DNA of 64,000 nt. It comes from Guillardia theta CCMP2712 (taxonomy: Eukaryota > Cryptophyceae > Pyrenomonadales > Geminigeraceae). Each line of letters starts with the position of its first letter. Positions within the stretch are counted from its first letter, which is position 1. Under the pieces are notes generated by a model. It was given only the letters and a program-made list of their open reading frames with translations. It was not told the origin of the DNA and ran no database searches. A program made the translations under genes and the position numbers. This document shows positions 43,757 to 55,387 of this stretch, piece by piece. The stretch lies in assembly GCF_000315625.1 (NCBI RefSeq), contig NW_005434673.1:978828-1042827 (forward strand). Direction: 5' to 3'.

Positions 43757-46566
43757 TCAAGAAGATCTTTGTCCGCCTTGCATCTGTTGATGTGTTACAG
43801 GTTTCCTTCCCTGCACTGAGTTCTTGGCAGTATAGCTCCCCCGATTGTCTCTTCCATGATTGCCAGTTATTGCTGCATTTCCTTGAGAGTTGACACGCCT
43901 CCGACCTCGCTGAGAGATAGTCTGCTGGTCTCCTTCTTTCAAATTAGTCTGCTTCCCTGCCGCCTGAGAGATCCTCTGCTTGGCTGCTCCCCGCGAGTTG
44001 CCCTTGTCACTCAGGTTACTCGCTTGTTGCTCGACATTCTCGTTCATCACGACATTCGTCGGTTCTGCTTTCTTTTCCAAGTCCACAGGTTGCACATTCA
44101 CGAGGCCCTTGAGGTTCAGCAGCAACTTCCGGTCCTGTTCCAATGCTTGCTGACTCTTGACCTCCTTGCCTTTACTTGCTTGCTCGAAATTCTTTGGACC
44201 GGAAGAGGGCTGAACTCCGGTCGTCACCTTGCCGTTGTTGGCTGCCTTGCCCTGGACGGCTCCATCCGCTGGCCTTGGTTTCATCTTTACGCCTTCTTCT
44301 TCCACTTCATCAATCTGTTCTTGCGAGGTGGGTTCTAACGAGCACTCGCTGTCTTTCAGAAACGCGTATTTTACCTAGAACAAAGTTCGTTTCAACAAAA
44401 TCTCGTGACAACAGCGAGAATGATGACAGCGAAGCATTCGAGCCGAAAGAATCTTATGTGTACTAACCGTCAATTGGTCCTTTGAGCCAAAGTTCCACTT
44501 CCGCTTGTTCTCTTTGTCATTCAGGTACGATTTCACGAAGAGATGAAATTCCTATCATTATGGTGAGCATCTTTGGAGCAGAATCACCACAACTACCTCT
44601 TGCTGTCCTGTCTCAATTTTCAGTGTCGGATCAGCCCCTACGGTTACCGGAGGAGTGACCTCGTACTTTGTGATACGAGACACATGGATTATCATCCTGC
44701 GACTCTGCTTGCAAGCCTGCATGCTGATGCGCAATGGATGCTCTTGCCCGTATCTCTGTATCACTTCATGCAGGATATGCGAAACGATCTTCATAGACTG
44801 AGCTGAAGGTGAGCTGTAGACGACAGACTGGAGAGCCCTCTCACCTCATCGAAGAAGAATCTACCCATCTGCGGTGACCCGTAGAGCAGAGTGTCCATAT
44901 AATCCAGCGTGATATATTGGAACCCAAAAATTTCCTGAGAACCAACAGCTTAAATGAAGGGTTCATTTGGTAGAGGATAGCCTACCTGAGTGTTGTGATA
45001 TGTTACAAATGCACCATCCATCGCACCGATTCTGAGCTGGCACGAGTACTTCAAGAAGGCAGATCGGAGCATGTCATACAACTCTCGTTCAAACGAGTGC
45101 CACAGGCCGTATTGTTGGGTGATGCGATAGTCAGTGAAGTGAAGGTGGCATTCCTCAGAGGGGATGTCAGGGAGTATATTGTAGCAATTGCGGATAGCGT
45201 GAGTGGCCCTTGTCTTGAGATCGAAGATCTTGTTCTTTCCCAGAACACAGTCCAACTAGGAGAGAATGATCACAATCTAAACCCTAGAAAGACAAGAATT
45301 TACCTGCGAGCGTAACATAATGCCGTTGCTGATAGAGAAATTGTACGCTCCGAGCAAGAGCTCCTCTGGGAATTCAGGCATTTCGTCGCTTCCCAGCGGT
45401 TTCAACATCAGCGAGTTGAAGGTTTTCTTGTCCATGGTCAGCATTCTCTCCATCGCCTTCCCCAAGTCCATCAAGATCTTGTTCCTCTGTTCTTTCTCGT
45501 TCTCAGCATTGATGCACATTATTCCGTTGTGCGGGATCAGATGGACTACGGCAGGTTTCAACCTGATCGTGGATGTGAACTGATTGGGCATGTTTCGAAA
45601 GGCAGAAGAAAATTTGGAAATGTCCACCGGCTTCCAGTTGGAGAGCAGCTGGGGTATCGAATCAGCACACCGTCTCCTCTACCACAGCAGCAACAACTCA
45701 CCATGTACGCGTGCGAGTACAACCCCGAGATCGAGCTGGTAGAGGCCTGAAATGATGCTCCGTGTTCGGCAGCGAGTTTGTTGAGCTTGGCATCTTGAGA
45801 CGGAGGGATGAAAGGAGGGATCCCGGCCCAATTTATCTCATCTGGCTGCGCGATCTTCTTGAGGAAGCTGTCAAAGTGGGCCCCACGGAACTTGCTCGAG
45901 AGCGGCACGGGAGTCTCGGTCTTGGTGCTGATAATCTTCGAGAGCCCATGGGCAAGCTCGGGTACCTCAGCGTCCGGGCCGTGGGCCTCAATTAATTGGA
46001 AGCCAACAGGTTTTGGGAGAGCATTCCACGTCACGTCCGAGGGGACATACCTCTTCGGCGTGTCCCTCGACAGGTTGTCGCGAGACTTTCGGGCAGTCTT
46101 GATGCTGCTGCGGTGCTCCTTCAGCCATTGCGCTGCCGCTGCTTCCGCTGCCGTCCCTCTGCTGTCCCCCTGCCCGCTAGAGCTCCTGCCGGCACCCTTG
46201 ACTTCGCAAATTTCGGAGCCTCCAGTGCCTGACTTCTGATACGAGAACAAAGGCTCCGGAAGTCGGAAAATTCTGAACAAAGAGAAGAGTTCAGAGCGAG
46301 ACGATTTACCCTGCTTCGCTTGCTCCGCCTGCGTCGTCTGGTCCTCTTGCTGCCAGCCGACCATCACTGTTCAAACGAGGAGAGGAAACATGTCAACGTA
46401 CCCCAGACGAGACTTCAACTTTCGCTGGTTCTTGTCTTGTACTGCTCTCCACCGGTGCATTTGATCCGCTTTGATTGCCTGACTGAGCGGCAAGGAAGGC
46501 GAGGAATCTTCTCTCGCTAGCCGCCCATGGTAGGACACATTTCCTGAGGGCGCTCTTCAGCATCAT
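43757..46566 (-). CDS. Pet127-like mitochondrial protein
   Basis: Matches my knowledge of the Pet127 family (yeast mitochondrial membrane-associated protein needed for RNA 5' processing and decay, with a PD-(D/E)XK-like fold). The first exon from ATG 46566 reads MMLKSALRKCVLPWAASERR, a basic, amphipathic presequence typical of mitochondrial import. Downstream: VPLSSKFRGAHFDSFLKKI, FQASTSSISGLYSHAYM, LSNWKPVDISKFSSAF, AVVHLIPHNGIMCINAE, GKAMERMLTMDKKTFNSLM, NKIFDLKTRATHAIRN, GLWHSFERELYDMLRSAFLK, RIGAMDGAFVTYHNTQ and IFGFQYITLDYMD. The FDLKTRA and GAMDGAFVTYHN elements are conserved in the family. The last exon (43757 to about 44370) is a Gln/Lys/Asn-rich, low-complexity tail of about 200 residues. 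Seven or eight short introns. The family assignment is from memory of motifs, not a search. Confidence 0.65.
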
Positions 46567-47120
46567 CCTGTGCTGGGATTCAAGATGTCCTCAGATCCTA
46601 TCTTGCAGTAAATGTGGGTTCTATCAGACTCAGAGAGCAGGTGGTTCCTCCGATGTGCAGCTGCAAACTTCGTACTGTCCCTGCACCACGGTTGTAAAGT
46701 CCAAATCTTACACAAAATCCGCTGACAGGTTGAACATGAACAAGCTATCAGGGGCTTTTGGATCCTCGTTTCTACTGGATGACGTTATGAAGTCCCTTGC
46801 TTGTCTTGCTCCTCGTTCCGCCCCCTCCTCGCCTTCTTCTCTCGCCTCTTCCCCTGCTCCTGCCTTCGCAGCCCTGCATAACAGCGGTTCACGTGCCCAC
46901 ATCAGACACTAATGAAAGACCCCCCGGTGGGGTGGGGTGGAGGTCAGGATGGGGGTCAAGGGGTTGTGAGTCCTAGGCAAATTCGTGCTAAAAGTCCCCA
47001 GGTGGGTGGGTTATGATGCCCAACCCCCCTGGGGTGGGTACAGCTTCAGAGGTAGAACGACTGGGGGTGATTTTGTGGGTTTGCCAGGGTGGGGGGTGGG
47101 GAAAAGCAAAACTTCACATC
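46567..47120. other. Divergent promoter region with G-rich motif patch
   Basis: Lies between the Pet127-like gene and the SDR gene, which are transcribed away from each other. From 46917 to 47101 the plus strand has GGTGGGGTGG, GGGTGGGTTATG, CTGGGGTGGGTAC and GGGTGGGGGGTGGGG, the same dispersed motif seen elsewhere; here it ends 20 bp before the SDR start codon. No gene supported. Confidence 0.6.
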
Positions 47121-48772
47121 ATGCAGCGACTGGCAGGGAAGGTTGCAATAGTGACCGCGTCCACTGCAGGTGACAAGGAGGAGGGGAGAATGGGGAGGAG
47201 AGGAGGAGAGAAGAGAGTGAGAAAGAGCGAACCGAGTTGCCATCAGTGCATGTGATCTGGAGAAGACTTGTTGAGGAAGGAGTAATGAAGTAGAAATGCG
47301 GTTTCGGAAGGGGCGCAACGAGATGTGGGAGGTGGAATTGAGAGACAAAACTCTATGAAAACAATCATCTGTTTCTAGGAGTAGATTTATTGACGATATA
47401 CGATACAAAGCACTTGTTCCTGGTGCGCTCAACGCTGTTTGATAGCTGTAGTGGGCCGAAATCTCTACTTTCGCAAACTGACGACGGACAAACTAGGGAT
47501 CGGACTTGGCATTGCCAGAAGACTTGCTCAAGGTTGAACCAACCTTCTCTGTTTCTCAATGTTGAGCTTGTTTGGTCTTCGCAGAGGGAGCAGGAGTTAT
47601 GATATGCTCCCGTAAACTTGAGAATGTCCAAAAAACAGTGGACATGCTGCGATCGGAGAACCTCAAAGTGGAAGGAATTCCTTGTCATGTGGTCGGTTGC
47701 TCATCAAGATACAAACATGTGAAGCACAGATGACACGATGTTCACTCAGGGAAAGGCTGAAGATCGTGAGAACCTCATCAAGGCAACTTTGGACAAGTTC
47801 GGTACGACTAAGTCCTGGCAGACGCCGACCATGCACATGACACAAGGCGTGACAGGAGGAAGGATCGACGCGCTTGTCTCGAACGCGGCAGTGAACCCCG
47901 GTGTGATGTGCAAGTGGGCATGAAGAAGAGCTCACTACTTGCTCTCACAGCGTACGGGCCCCTTCAAGAAATGAGCGAGTCGCAGTGGGAGAAAATATTT
48001 GATATCAACGTGAAATCGGTCGCTCCGTGATGGACCTCTGTGCCCTGAGAGATTATGTTGATCTTGAACTCTGCAGGCTTTTCTCTTGTCAAAGGAAGTC
48101 ATTCCAGTGATGCAGCAGGTAAAGGAAGCCGCTCTTTGACACGAGGGTACCCTAAAACTCGATTGAAATAGCAAAAGTCGGGTTCTATTGTCATGGTTTC
48201 CTCCATTGCTGCATACACGGCTATCGAGGGACTAGGCGCATACTCAATCAGGTGAGTGTCACTCTCCCATGCCGAAGAGATTGTCACTGGTGCTCAGCAA
48301 AACTGCTCTGCTCGGACTTTCCAAGGTCATTTGCAAGCTCGAAGCAAAGCAAGAGGGTTTATTCATCACAGGTCATTGCGCATGAGCAAGCTCAGTACGG
48401 CATCCGCTGCAACTGCATCGCTCCTGGAATCGTCAAGGTGAAAGCTCCTTCTCGAGCCAACCAGAAAGTGCCGACCCACTTGTTTACAGACACATTTCTC
48501 TGAAGCTCTCTGGACTGATCAGAAAGTGCACGACAAAGTCGTTAGACAGGCAGATCGTCGTTGGCTTGCTCATACCTGCTGACGAGGCTGGCAGGTCCCA
48601 TTGAGAAGATTCGGAGAAGCAGAGGATATCGCAGGTGCCGCTGCGTTTCTCTGTTCAGCCGACAGCAGCTATGTACGCGTTCATTTGCACTTTGGTGAGA
48701 GTCTGAGTCAACTGTCAGATGACTGGGGAGACCATGGTGATCGCTGGAGGAATGCTTCCTGCAAAGATCTAG
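47121..48772 (+). CDS. DHRS4-like short-chain dehydrogenase/reductase
   Basis: NADP(H)-dependent SDR, closest in motifs to DHRS4, which reduces ketones, quinones and retinoids. The ATG at 47121 opens MQRLAGKVAIVTASTAG, and the next exon completes the cofactor-binding TASTAGIGLGIARRLAQ. Then EGAGVMICSRKLENVQKTVD (the Arg favours NADP), IDALVSNAAVN, MSESQWEKIFDINVKSAF, and GSIVMVSSIAAYTAIEG with GAYSISK, giving the catalytic Ser, Tyr and Lys. Later come YGIRCNCIAPGIVKT, LRRFGEAEDIAGAAAFLCS and TGETMVIAGGM; it ends LPAKI at 48772. About eight short introns (47170 onward). No signal peptide or TM is seen and there is no SRL/SKL peroxisomal tail as in animal DHRS4, so a cytosolic location is more likely. 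Confidence 0.9.
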
Positions 48773-49203
48773 AACTGTCTGACAGCCAAGACTAGAAATG
48801 GAAATCTTGTGACGTGTTTGTATGGCAGACTTGCTTCATCTTAGTTAGAGCAGCGCACTGGGTAATGAATACAGCAACACTACCCTCACGATACGATCTG
48901 TCTGAGGCTGACTCGCCTTGGTGTCATGACGGAGTTCCGCGCAGTCGGGCGGCTACAGCCCCTCATGTTTACCACATGGCCCCTATACTATAGCTGACCC
49001 GGTTATAGCTCCCTTGCGACAATACGAAAGGGTGTGCTTTCAGTCCATCGAAACAATGCATCTACCATCTCCACCGGACAATGATCCGAAAGGACACGAT
49101 TTCAAGAGATGCTGTCTGTAACCTCGTGCAACTTCTTCTGAGGGGGTGGGTGGGTGAGAGGCCTCGATAATCTTTCTGCGCTTCCTCGTCCCTAGCGCCT
49201 GCC
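48773..49203. other. Intergenic spacer
   Basis: Ordinary sequence between the SDR and RWP-RK genes; I see nothing beyond a possible promoter. Confidence 0.5.
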
Positions 49204-49722
49204 ATGTCCCTGCCCCAAACCTACCACGTCGTCTATCCCCGCAGAAGTACCTCCCAGCTCGCTCTCCACAGAAAGCCCAAGATCTACATCACCTCCAACA
49301 AGATCCAAAGCCTTTTCCACCTCCGTCAAACTGACGCCGCCAGGATGCTGGTACCTTGCTCTCCTCCTCTCCTCTGCCACGCCCCCCCCCCCCCCCCCCC
49401 CTCATAACGACAGACCGAGAGAGCTGACTCATGTCCTACTCTACAGGGCATCTCTTTAACCGCGCTCAAGAACGCGTGCAAGCGGTTGCGGATACCCAAG
49501 TGGCCTTACAAGCGGACCTCCGACAGCGGCGATGATCACAACGGCGCGAGGGACGCACAGAGCGGCTCGTCCTCCTCAACAGCCCCTCCTGCCCCATCGT
49601 CGTCCTTGACGTCGGAGAAGGGCGAGAGAGAGAGCACACACGGCAGGACATGGACGGGAGGGCGAGGAGGACCGGGGATGGAGACATTGCTTGAGGAGGC
49701 CCTTGAGCACGCGGGCTGCTAA
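49204..49722 (+). CDS. Short RWP-RK domain protein
   Basis: Two exons around an intron of about 98 bp (donor GTACCT at 49350, acceptor CTACAG at 49447) that contains an 18-C run. The protein starts at ATG 49204 (MSLPQTYHVVYPRR). The RWP-RK DNA-binding domain reads KIYITSNKIQSLFHLRQTDA, ARML, then GISLTALKNACKRLRIPKWP and YKR, with the RIPKWPYKR core in place of RWPYRK. The remaining 70 residues are Ser/Gly-rich and end EALEHAGC. RWP-RK factors control nitrogen responses and sexual development in green-lineage and some other algae. This one lacks the GAF/PB1 domains of NLP-type proteins and is close to the minimal RKD-like form. It could act in DNA binding only with a partner. Function is inferred from family only. 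Confidence 0.85.
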
Positions 49723-50570
49723 TGGTCGGGTGAGCAACAGAGCATTCCGTCGCCTGGAGTGAGAGGGGAAGGCAGGATAGATGTTTAGATAGAAACTGTT
49801 AGTGTGCTATAGTATAGTTGTGTTCCTTTACCAGCAGATGTACTGATGGAGCAAACCGCTGAAGATGTGTTGATAAGAGGAAGTAACTAATTGAGTGTCA
49901 TGATTTCAAAAAAACGGGAGAAACTGAACAGCGCGACAACTGATAAGACTGATCAGCTTCTCATGAGCGTAAATTTCAAATCGATTGTTCAGAGTCGTCT
50001 AATCCTGAACTTCACACGCCGCCGCGGCTGTGGAAGCACTGCCAGCAGGTGGAGCAATGCCGAAGGGAGGAGAAGAGCGTTCGAGGAGGCTGCCAGATCA
50101 TCCTTTCGATGATCTGAGAGTATTGCGACTCAAATAAGCTTGGGCTTGGATCAATGCTTCTCGCAGTGATAATCGATGACATGTCATCGCGATCGACTGA
50201 GTGGGTTTGCTCATTTGTGACAATCAGGCTGGGATCTCAAATGTCATGCTACTAGCGTGCTATTAGACAGTAAGGAGTTGAACAACCGTACTGAGACATT
50301 CGCTAATGCAGCTACTGCCAATCTCGGCTCAACGTTCACAACCTATTTGATCTGAGGCTTTGCGTAGAAACTGTCTTCTGTTCACAAAGCTTGTAATTCG
50401 GCTTCGATCTGAATGCTGAAGGCATTTCATACATTTCCATGACTGCCTATGAATCAACTTCGATGCACAGAATCTGCAATACACGATGGCACTCGGATCT
50501 CTTAGTGTGTGGCCCGGGAGATCTCGTCGGGGAGGGGGCGCTGCTGCGGATCAGACTGACATACAGTTGC

Positions 50571-50603
50571 TCTAGGAGGCTCTGGAGCACGCGGGCGACT
50601 AAT
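50571..50603 (+). pseudogene. Degenerate copy of the RWP-RK gene 3' end
   Basis: 33 bp that match 49691-49723 at 27 positions, including GAGCACGCGGG and the stop-codon context. No other part of the gene is recognisable around it, so it is a remnant or a short duplication. Confidence 0.4.
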
Positions 50604-50611
50604 CAGCCTGG

Positions 50612-50669
50612 GAGTATGACTGCGAGGAAAGACATACAAGGAGTATGACTGCGAGGAAAGACATACAAG
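50612..50669 (+). repeat. Perfect 29-bp tandem duplication
   Basis: GAGTATGACTGCGAGG continuing with AAAGACATACAAG occurs twice head to tail without mismatch. Confidence 0.95.
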
Positions 50670-51296
50670 CGTTTTAGTGAAAATTCCGAAGCTTGGCAGG
50701 CTGTCCGGTCACAGATTGATCCAACTGTGATTACTTTTCACACCGTAGTTGCGCTGCAACCATGAGCTTAGACGGACCTGTTAGTGCAAGAGGCATCAGA
50801 TCAGTAAAGAACTCGAGAGCTTGTGGTGCTTGCAAGTTACCAGTCATGCCAGTCATATGGCCGCAGGGGGACGAGCATCAGTCAAGTCAGCACTAAAAGC
50901 TAGATTCACTCAGATCCGGGTCCATTGATTCGATGGGACGGTCGCCTAGTACCGTAGGCTCCGAGTGAATTAACTAAAACCCGTGCCCTCGTGACCTCTG
51001 GCTCCCTTGAAGTCTGAAAGGACATCATTTCGAGCCGTCTCGCCCTCACTATCCGTGATACTATGATATCGCATCCTTTGAGGGGCTCAGTCACTTGAGT
51101 TGATCAGAGCAGCGCACCGTCTCACACTAAAATAATTCACGTTTCAAGTCTTACAGGAGAGTTTTGTTTACTCGGGGCTATCTGACTGGCACGGCTGGCA
51201 TGCGATCCATCAGTAGTAAAAACAATACTTCAAGTAACCAGCCCCGCTGTCCCTGATCGGCGATCGGATCCCAGTGTGACTAAGGACTGAGTCCGA

Positions 51297-51345
51297 CCGT
51301 ACCGGCGTGGCCCGCCGGGCCCGGGCAGGGCCCGGCCCGGTACTG
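51297..51345. repeat. GC-rich palindromic island E
   Basis: GGCCCGCCGGGCCCGGGCAG then GGCCCGGCCCGGTAC, preceded by GGACTGAGTCCGACC. It ends 51 bp before the ATG of the CHY zinc-finger gene. Confidence 0.65.
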
Positions 51346-51396
51346 TTATTATTAATGAACATCCTGTAACGTTTCATAACGATTGGGAACCGGAGC

Positions 51397-52873
51397 ATGT
51401 CGGGGTTGCAGGAGGCGCTAGTAGCAGCGGGCGGGGAGGAGGAGAAGGAGAGACTCCTGCTCCTGCGACGATGGAAGGACTCCATGTCCTTCCTCACTGA
51501 AGATCAGCGATCCTTCTGCATCCTCCTCTCCTCGTCTGACCCAGACTTTGTGCTCAAGACGTCATCGCCGCTGAAACTCAGTTTCACCCTTCCCGCTTCT
51601 TATCCAGCAGTGCCATGCCAGGTCTGTCTCCTGAACGAAGACATACCTTCGCACATTCGTGTCCTTGTTGACAAGGCCATCAATGCCGAGGCTAAGAAGC
51701 TGGCGGGGAAGACGATGGTTTGCTCCTGTCCTGTCTCGTCCTGTTCTCACCTGCAGCAGGTGCGCGAGCTTCTCAAGTGGTTCGACAACAACACATCCAC
51801 AATCTTCCAATGTGCTCTGGATGTTCACAACGCAAGGACGCAAGTCACCCCGCCAAGAAATGCTACCGCTCCTTCTCCTTCTCCCTGGACGCCCGAGGAG
51901 CAGAAGCTGCTGGAGGCCGCCATGAAGGAATTCCCGAGCACCATGGAGGCGAGCGAACGCTGGGCGTGCATTGCTTCCAAGGTAGCTGGAGGGAGCAGAT
52001 CCTTGTCCGACTGATCGCTGGGGCAGGTGCCGGGGAGGACGAAGAAGGACTGCATTGAGAGGTTCAAGGAGCTCAAGAAAGCGTTGCAAGCCTCCAGCAG
52101 CAAGTCGCAACCAGCACCGAAGGAATCCAAGGAGGAGGAGGCAAAAAGTGAGCAGGAACAGACCAAGACATCTCATGAAGGATCCTCTTCCTCCCAGCGT
52201 GAGTGGACGAAGCAGGAGCAGCAGGCTCTGGAGTCTGCCCTCCAGGTTCGGGCTGTAGCGCTCGGACGTTCCTCCTGGTGACTGAGATTTGCGAAGGAGT
52301 TTCCATCGAGCATGGAGCGCAAAGAGAGATGGACCAAGATTGCAGCGAGAGTTCAGACTCGTTCTATGCAAGAATGCTTCTATCGCTACAGAGTATGATG
52401 TTGGCAATGATGAAGAGGTTATGTTGATGGTGGTGTTTATCATAATCCTGATCATGATCGTGATCGTGAGGAGGAGTTGGTGGTGCGATGAGTGAGTGGG
52501 AGAGGCATGAGAATGAAGATGTGGGATGGAGGGTTGACGAAGATGCTCTACTGATGTGCGACACGGGAAGGATCTGAAGAGGATGCTTGAGGAACAACTC
52601 GTCCAGGCTGCCAAGCAGGTGACTCTCGCTACTGTGATGTTGATTCACAATGAGCAACTTGTTGGTTTTGTAGCAAATCAAGATAGAGAAGACCGACAAG
52701 AATCAGAAACAATCAGCTCAGGCAAACTCACTCTCTGCATCCTTTCACTTCACGATTGAGACGGAGGAGACCTCGAGAGCGAAGGTTCGTGTCCCCTCTT
52801 CAACCCTTCGTCCGTGATCCTTTCTCAGGAAGATAAGGGCGAAACCGACAGCGAAGAAGAGGACGACGACGAT

Positions 52874-52911
<38 letters not shown>

Positions 52912-54078
52912 AACTTCTAGTGAGGACGGGGACGGGGCACCACGATCGCACATCCACTACCTCGGTGAACAGGTTGCGCGGGAGAGCTCGACTGATTTTC
53001 TCGCCCCCACAGACACACAAGATGGGGCCGACGCGCTGGCAAACCTGACGAGCCATCACAGGTTTACGTTGGAGGGAAGGAGTGAAGGAGCGCTGACGAG
53101 GGAGGCAGGGGAATCCAACTGAAACTCAACGACCTCCTCCTGCTGGGCGTAAGCTTTGCTCAAGTCTCACTGATCAGGGTGCAGTGTGCTTGCAAGCGGT
53201 GATGTCGGGCTGAGGGGAGGGGGGGGCGGCTGATCGTTGTGAGAGCAGGTGCAGTCTGAACTTGGACGTCAAGGGGGGCAGGCGCTCGACCTTCGATGAG
53301 GACTGTACTCGATGCAGGATGATGCAATCGTTCGGTTTTCGACCAGACGTTCTGCATGCTAACAATAACTGTTGCGGGTGATGATTTCTACTCCTCCTCC
53401 TCCCCCCCCCTCCTCTGCGAGCAGCACCGCGATCGCAACCACCTCTAGCATATATCGTCGTCGTCGTCGTCGTCATCATCATCGTCATCATCATCGTCAT
53501 CATCATCATCTTCTTCTCCTTCTTCTTCTTCTTCTTCTTCACCACCGCCACCACAATTCCCATCTTTCTTATTCTTTTGCAGATATATCGATGCTGAGGG
53601 TGTTGTTATCGTGGATCTTCTTCCCCTGGATCTGTGGGTCTCTTGCAGCAGTTGCAACTCAGAATCCGTCAGTCTCTCCTCCTCCTCCTCCTCCTCCTCC
53701 TCCTCCTCCTCCTCCTCCTCCTCCTCCTCCTCCTCCTCCGTCCTCCTCTTCCTCCTCCTCTCCGTCCTCCTCTTCCTCCTCCTCTCCGTCCTCCTCCTCC
53801 TCCTCCTCTCCGTCCTCCTCCTCCTCCTCCTCTCCGTCCTCCTCCTCCTCCTCCTCTCCGTCCTCCCCCCTTCTTTCTTCTTCCTCCTCATTCATCCTCT
53901 TCTCGTTCCGACTTTATCCTCCCTGATCATATTCCTCCTGCTCAGCCCCTCTTCTTTCAAATTGCCTCCTCCTCTCGTACCGACTGAGCTCTGCAGATGG
54001 TCAAGGGATTGAGCAGGGGAAGGAGAAACGAGTTGACTTGTTTCAACTGCCACCAGAAAATGACCATCGGGTAGCCTG

Positions 54079-54113
<35 letters not shown>

Positions 54114-54136
54114 TCCGCTGCTCCTGCTCCTGCTCT

Positions 54137-54190
<54 letters not shown>

Positions 54191-54648
54191 AATCTGCCCT
54201 CCACTTCATTTCGTCTCTGCCGCTCTCTCCTCTGATCGTCTTGCAGCTATGGTGACCCTGGCTTCACCAAAGTCGGTCCGAGCGAGAGCGCGCAGACAGG
54301 AGAGGGCAAGAGGAGCAAAGGGGAGACAAAGGAGAAGAAGAAGGATTTGCTAGAGCTGGTCCCCGGGAAGCCTCTGCCGGATCGGGGGGCATGCGAGCAC
54401 TACCGGCGATCCACGTGAGCCCACAGAGTAGAGGAAGAGAAAGTGGAGGCGATTGAAGGGGGAGGAATCGATGGAGGGGAGGGGGAGGGGGAGGTGAAGG
54501 TGCAGAGGGAGGAGGGAGGAGAAGGGAGAAAGAGAACGCACAGACTTGCATCCTGATGTTTGAGCAGCCGATGGTTGCGGTTCCCCTGCTGTGGGAAAGC
54601 GTATCCGTGCGACATTTGCCACGAGAAGGTCTATCATAACCTTCACTT

Positions 54649-54720
<72 letters not shown>

Positions 54721-55378
54721 CCCTGCTCCTGCTCCTGCTGCTGCTCCTGCTGTTCGTTTACCACAGCCCTCCTGCTCCTCCTGCCCCTTGGTCCCTCCTC
54801 CTCTCCTTGACAATCAAAGTAGAGCGGCGATGGTTGTCCGCCAGGCACGTGGGCGAATAGGATGATCTGCGGGCTGTGCAGGTGAGGAAAAGGAGAGTGG
54901 AGGAGGAGGAGGAGGAGGAGGAGGGGAGGAGAAGGACAGGAGGAGGAGGAGGAGGGGGAGGAGGAGGGGAGGAGAAGGACAGGAGGAGGAGGAGGAGGAG
55001 TGAAGGAGGTGGAAGAAGGGAGAAGAGAGAGGAGGGGAGAAGAAAGAGGAGGGGAGACATGGGGCAACAGGAATTGAAGCAAGTAGAAATGCAGGAAGAA
55101 CCAGAGTGAGGGGGAGGGCGAGGAGAGGGAGGGCAAGAATGAGGAGGAGGAGGAGAGTTCAGTATCTCACTTCGAGCAGCATGGAGCAGGGCTACAGCAG
55201 CAAGGGGTGCAAGTTCTGCTCTGCGAGCTTCAGCAAGCCGTCGAAGAGTCACTGGGAAGGAGGGCAAGGGTGCAGAGAAAAGACGAAGATGTCGAACAAA
55301 GACAAGAAGAAATTCTCCGGCAGCAAGTACAAGACCCACTCCCGAAAGTCGGAGAGAGTCGGGCAGAAGAAGAGCTGA
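51397..55378 (+). CDS. RWD - SANT - SANT - CHY zinc-finger protein
   Basis: A multi-exon nuclear-type protein. Residues 1-150: RWD-like domain (EDQRSFCILLSS, LSFTLPASYPAVPC, VRELLKWFDNN). Then SANT/Myb 1 (WTPEEQKLLEAAMKEFP, ERWACIASK joined to VPGRTKKDCIERFKEL) and SANT/Myb 2 (EWTKQEQQALESAL, FPSSMERKERWTKIAARV). Next a linker, an Asp/Glu run and a beta-rich module: IQLKLNDLLLLGVSFAQVSL, CACKRC, CTRCRMMQSFGFRPDVLH, YIDAEGVVIVDLLPLDLW. Finally VKGLSRGRRNELTCFNCHQK and the CHY zinc finger: ACEHYRRS, RWLRFPCCGKAYPCDICHEK, ANRMICGLC, KGCKFCSASFSKPSKSHWEG then QGCREKTKMS; stop at 55378. CHY fingers bind zinc and occur in ubiquitin ligases and Hot13. SANT pairs bind DNA or histones. I infer a chromatin or ubiquitin role. 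Large introns hold CTC and TGCTCC repeats. The join near 52245-52290 is not resolved. Confidence 0.8.
53675..53872 (+). repeat. (CTC)n repeat in a CHY gene intron
   Basis: About 200 bp of CTC units with TCCTCCTCTCCG-type variants, on the coding strand. Confidence 0.9.
54077..54191 (+). repeat. (TGCTCC)n hexamer array, CHY gene intron
   Basis: About 18 TGCTCC units with a few variants, ending near the acceptor CTTGCAG at 54246. Confidence 0.92.
54648..54745 (+). repeat. (CTGCTC)n hexamer array, CHY gene intron
   Basis: About 16 units of the same hexamer as 54077-54191, in the intron between the CDICHEK and ANRMICGLC exons. Confidence 0.92.
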
Positions 55379-55387
55379 GGAGAGGGA

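Larger units (their letters stand above)
49723..51396. other. Intergenic region with a small tandem duplication and a GC island
   Basis: No gene supported in about 1.7 kb. It holds a degenerate copy of the 3' end of the RWP-RK gene (50571-50603), a perfect 29-bp tandem duplication (50612-50669) and a GC-rich island (51297-51345) 50 bp before the next start codon. Confidence 0.6.

Noticed and set aside
53445-53891. Arg- and Glu-rich minus-strand frames (up to 148 codons)
   Set aside because: These are antisense readings of an intronic CTC repeat in the CHY zinc-finger gene.
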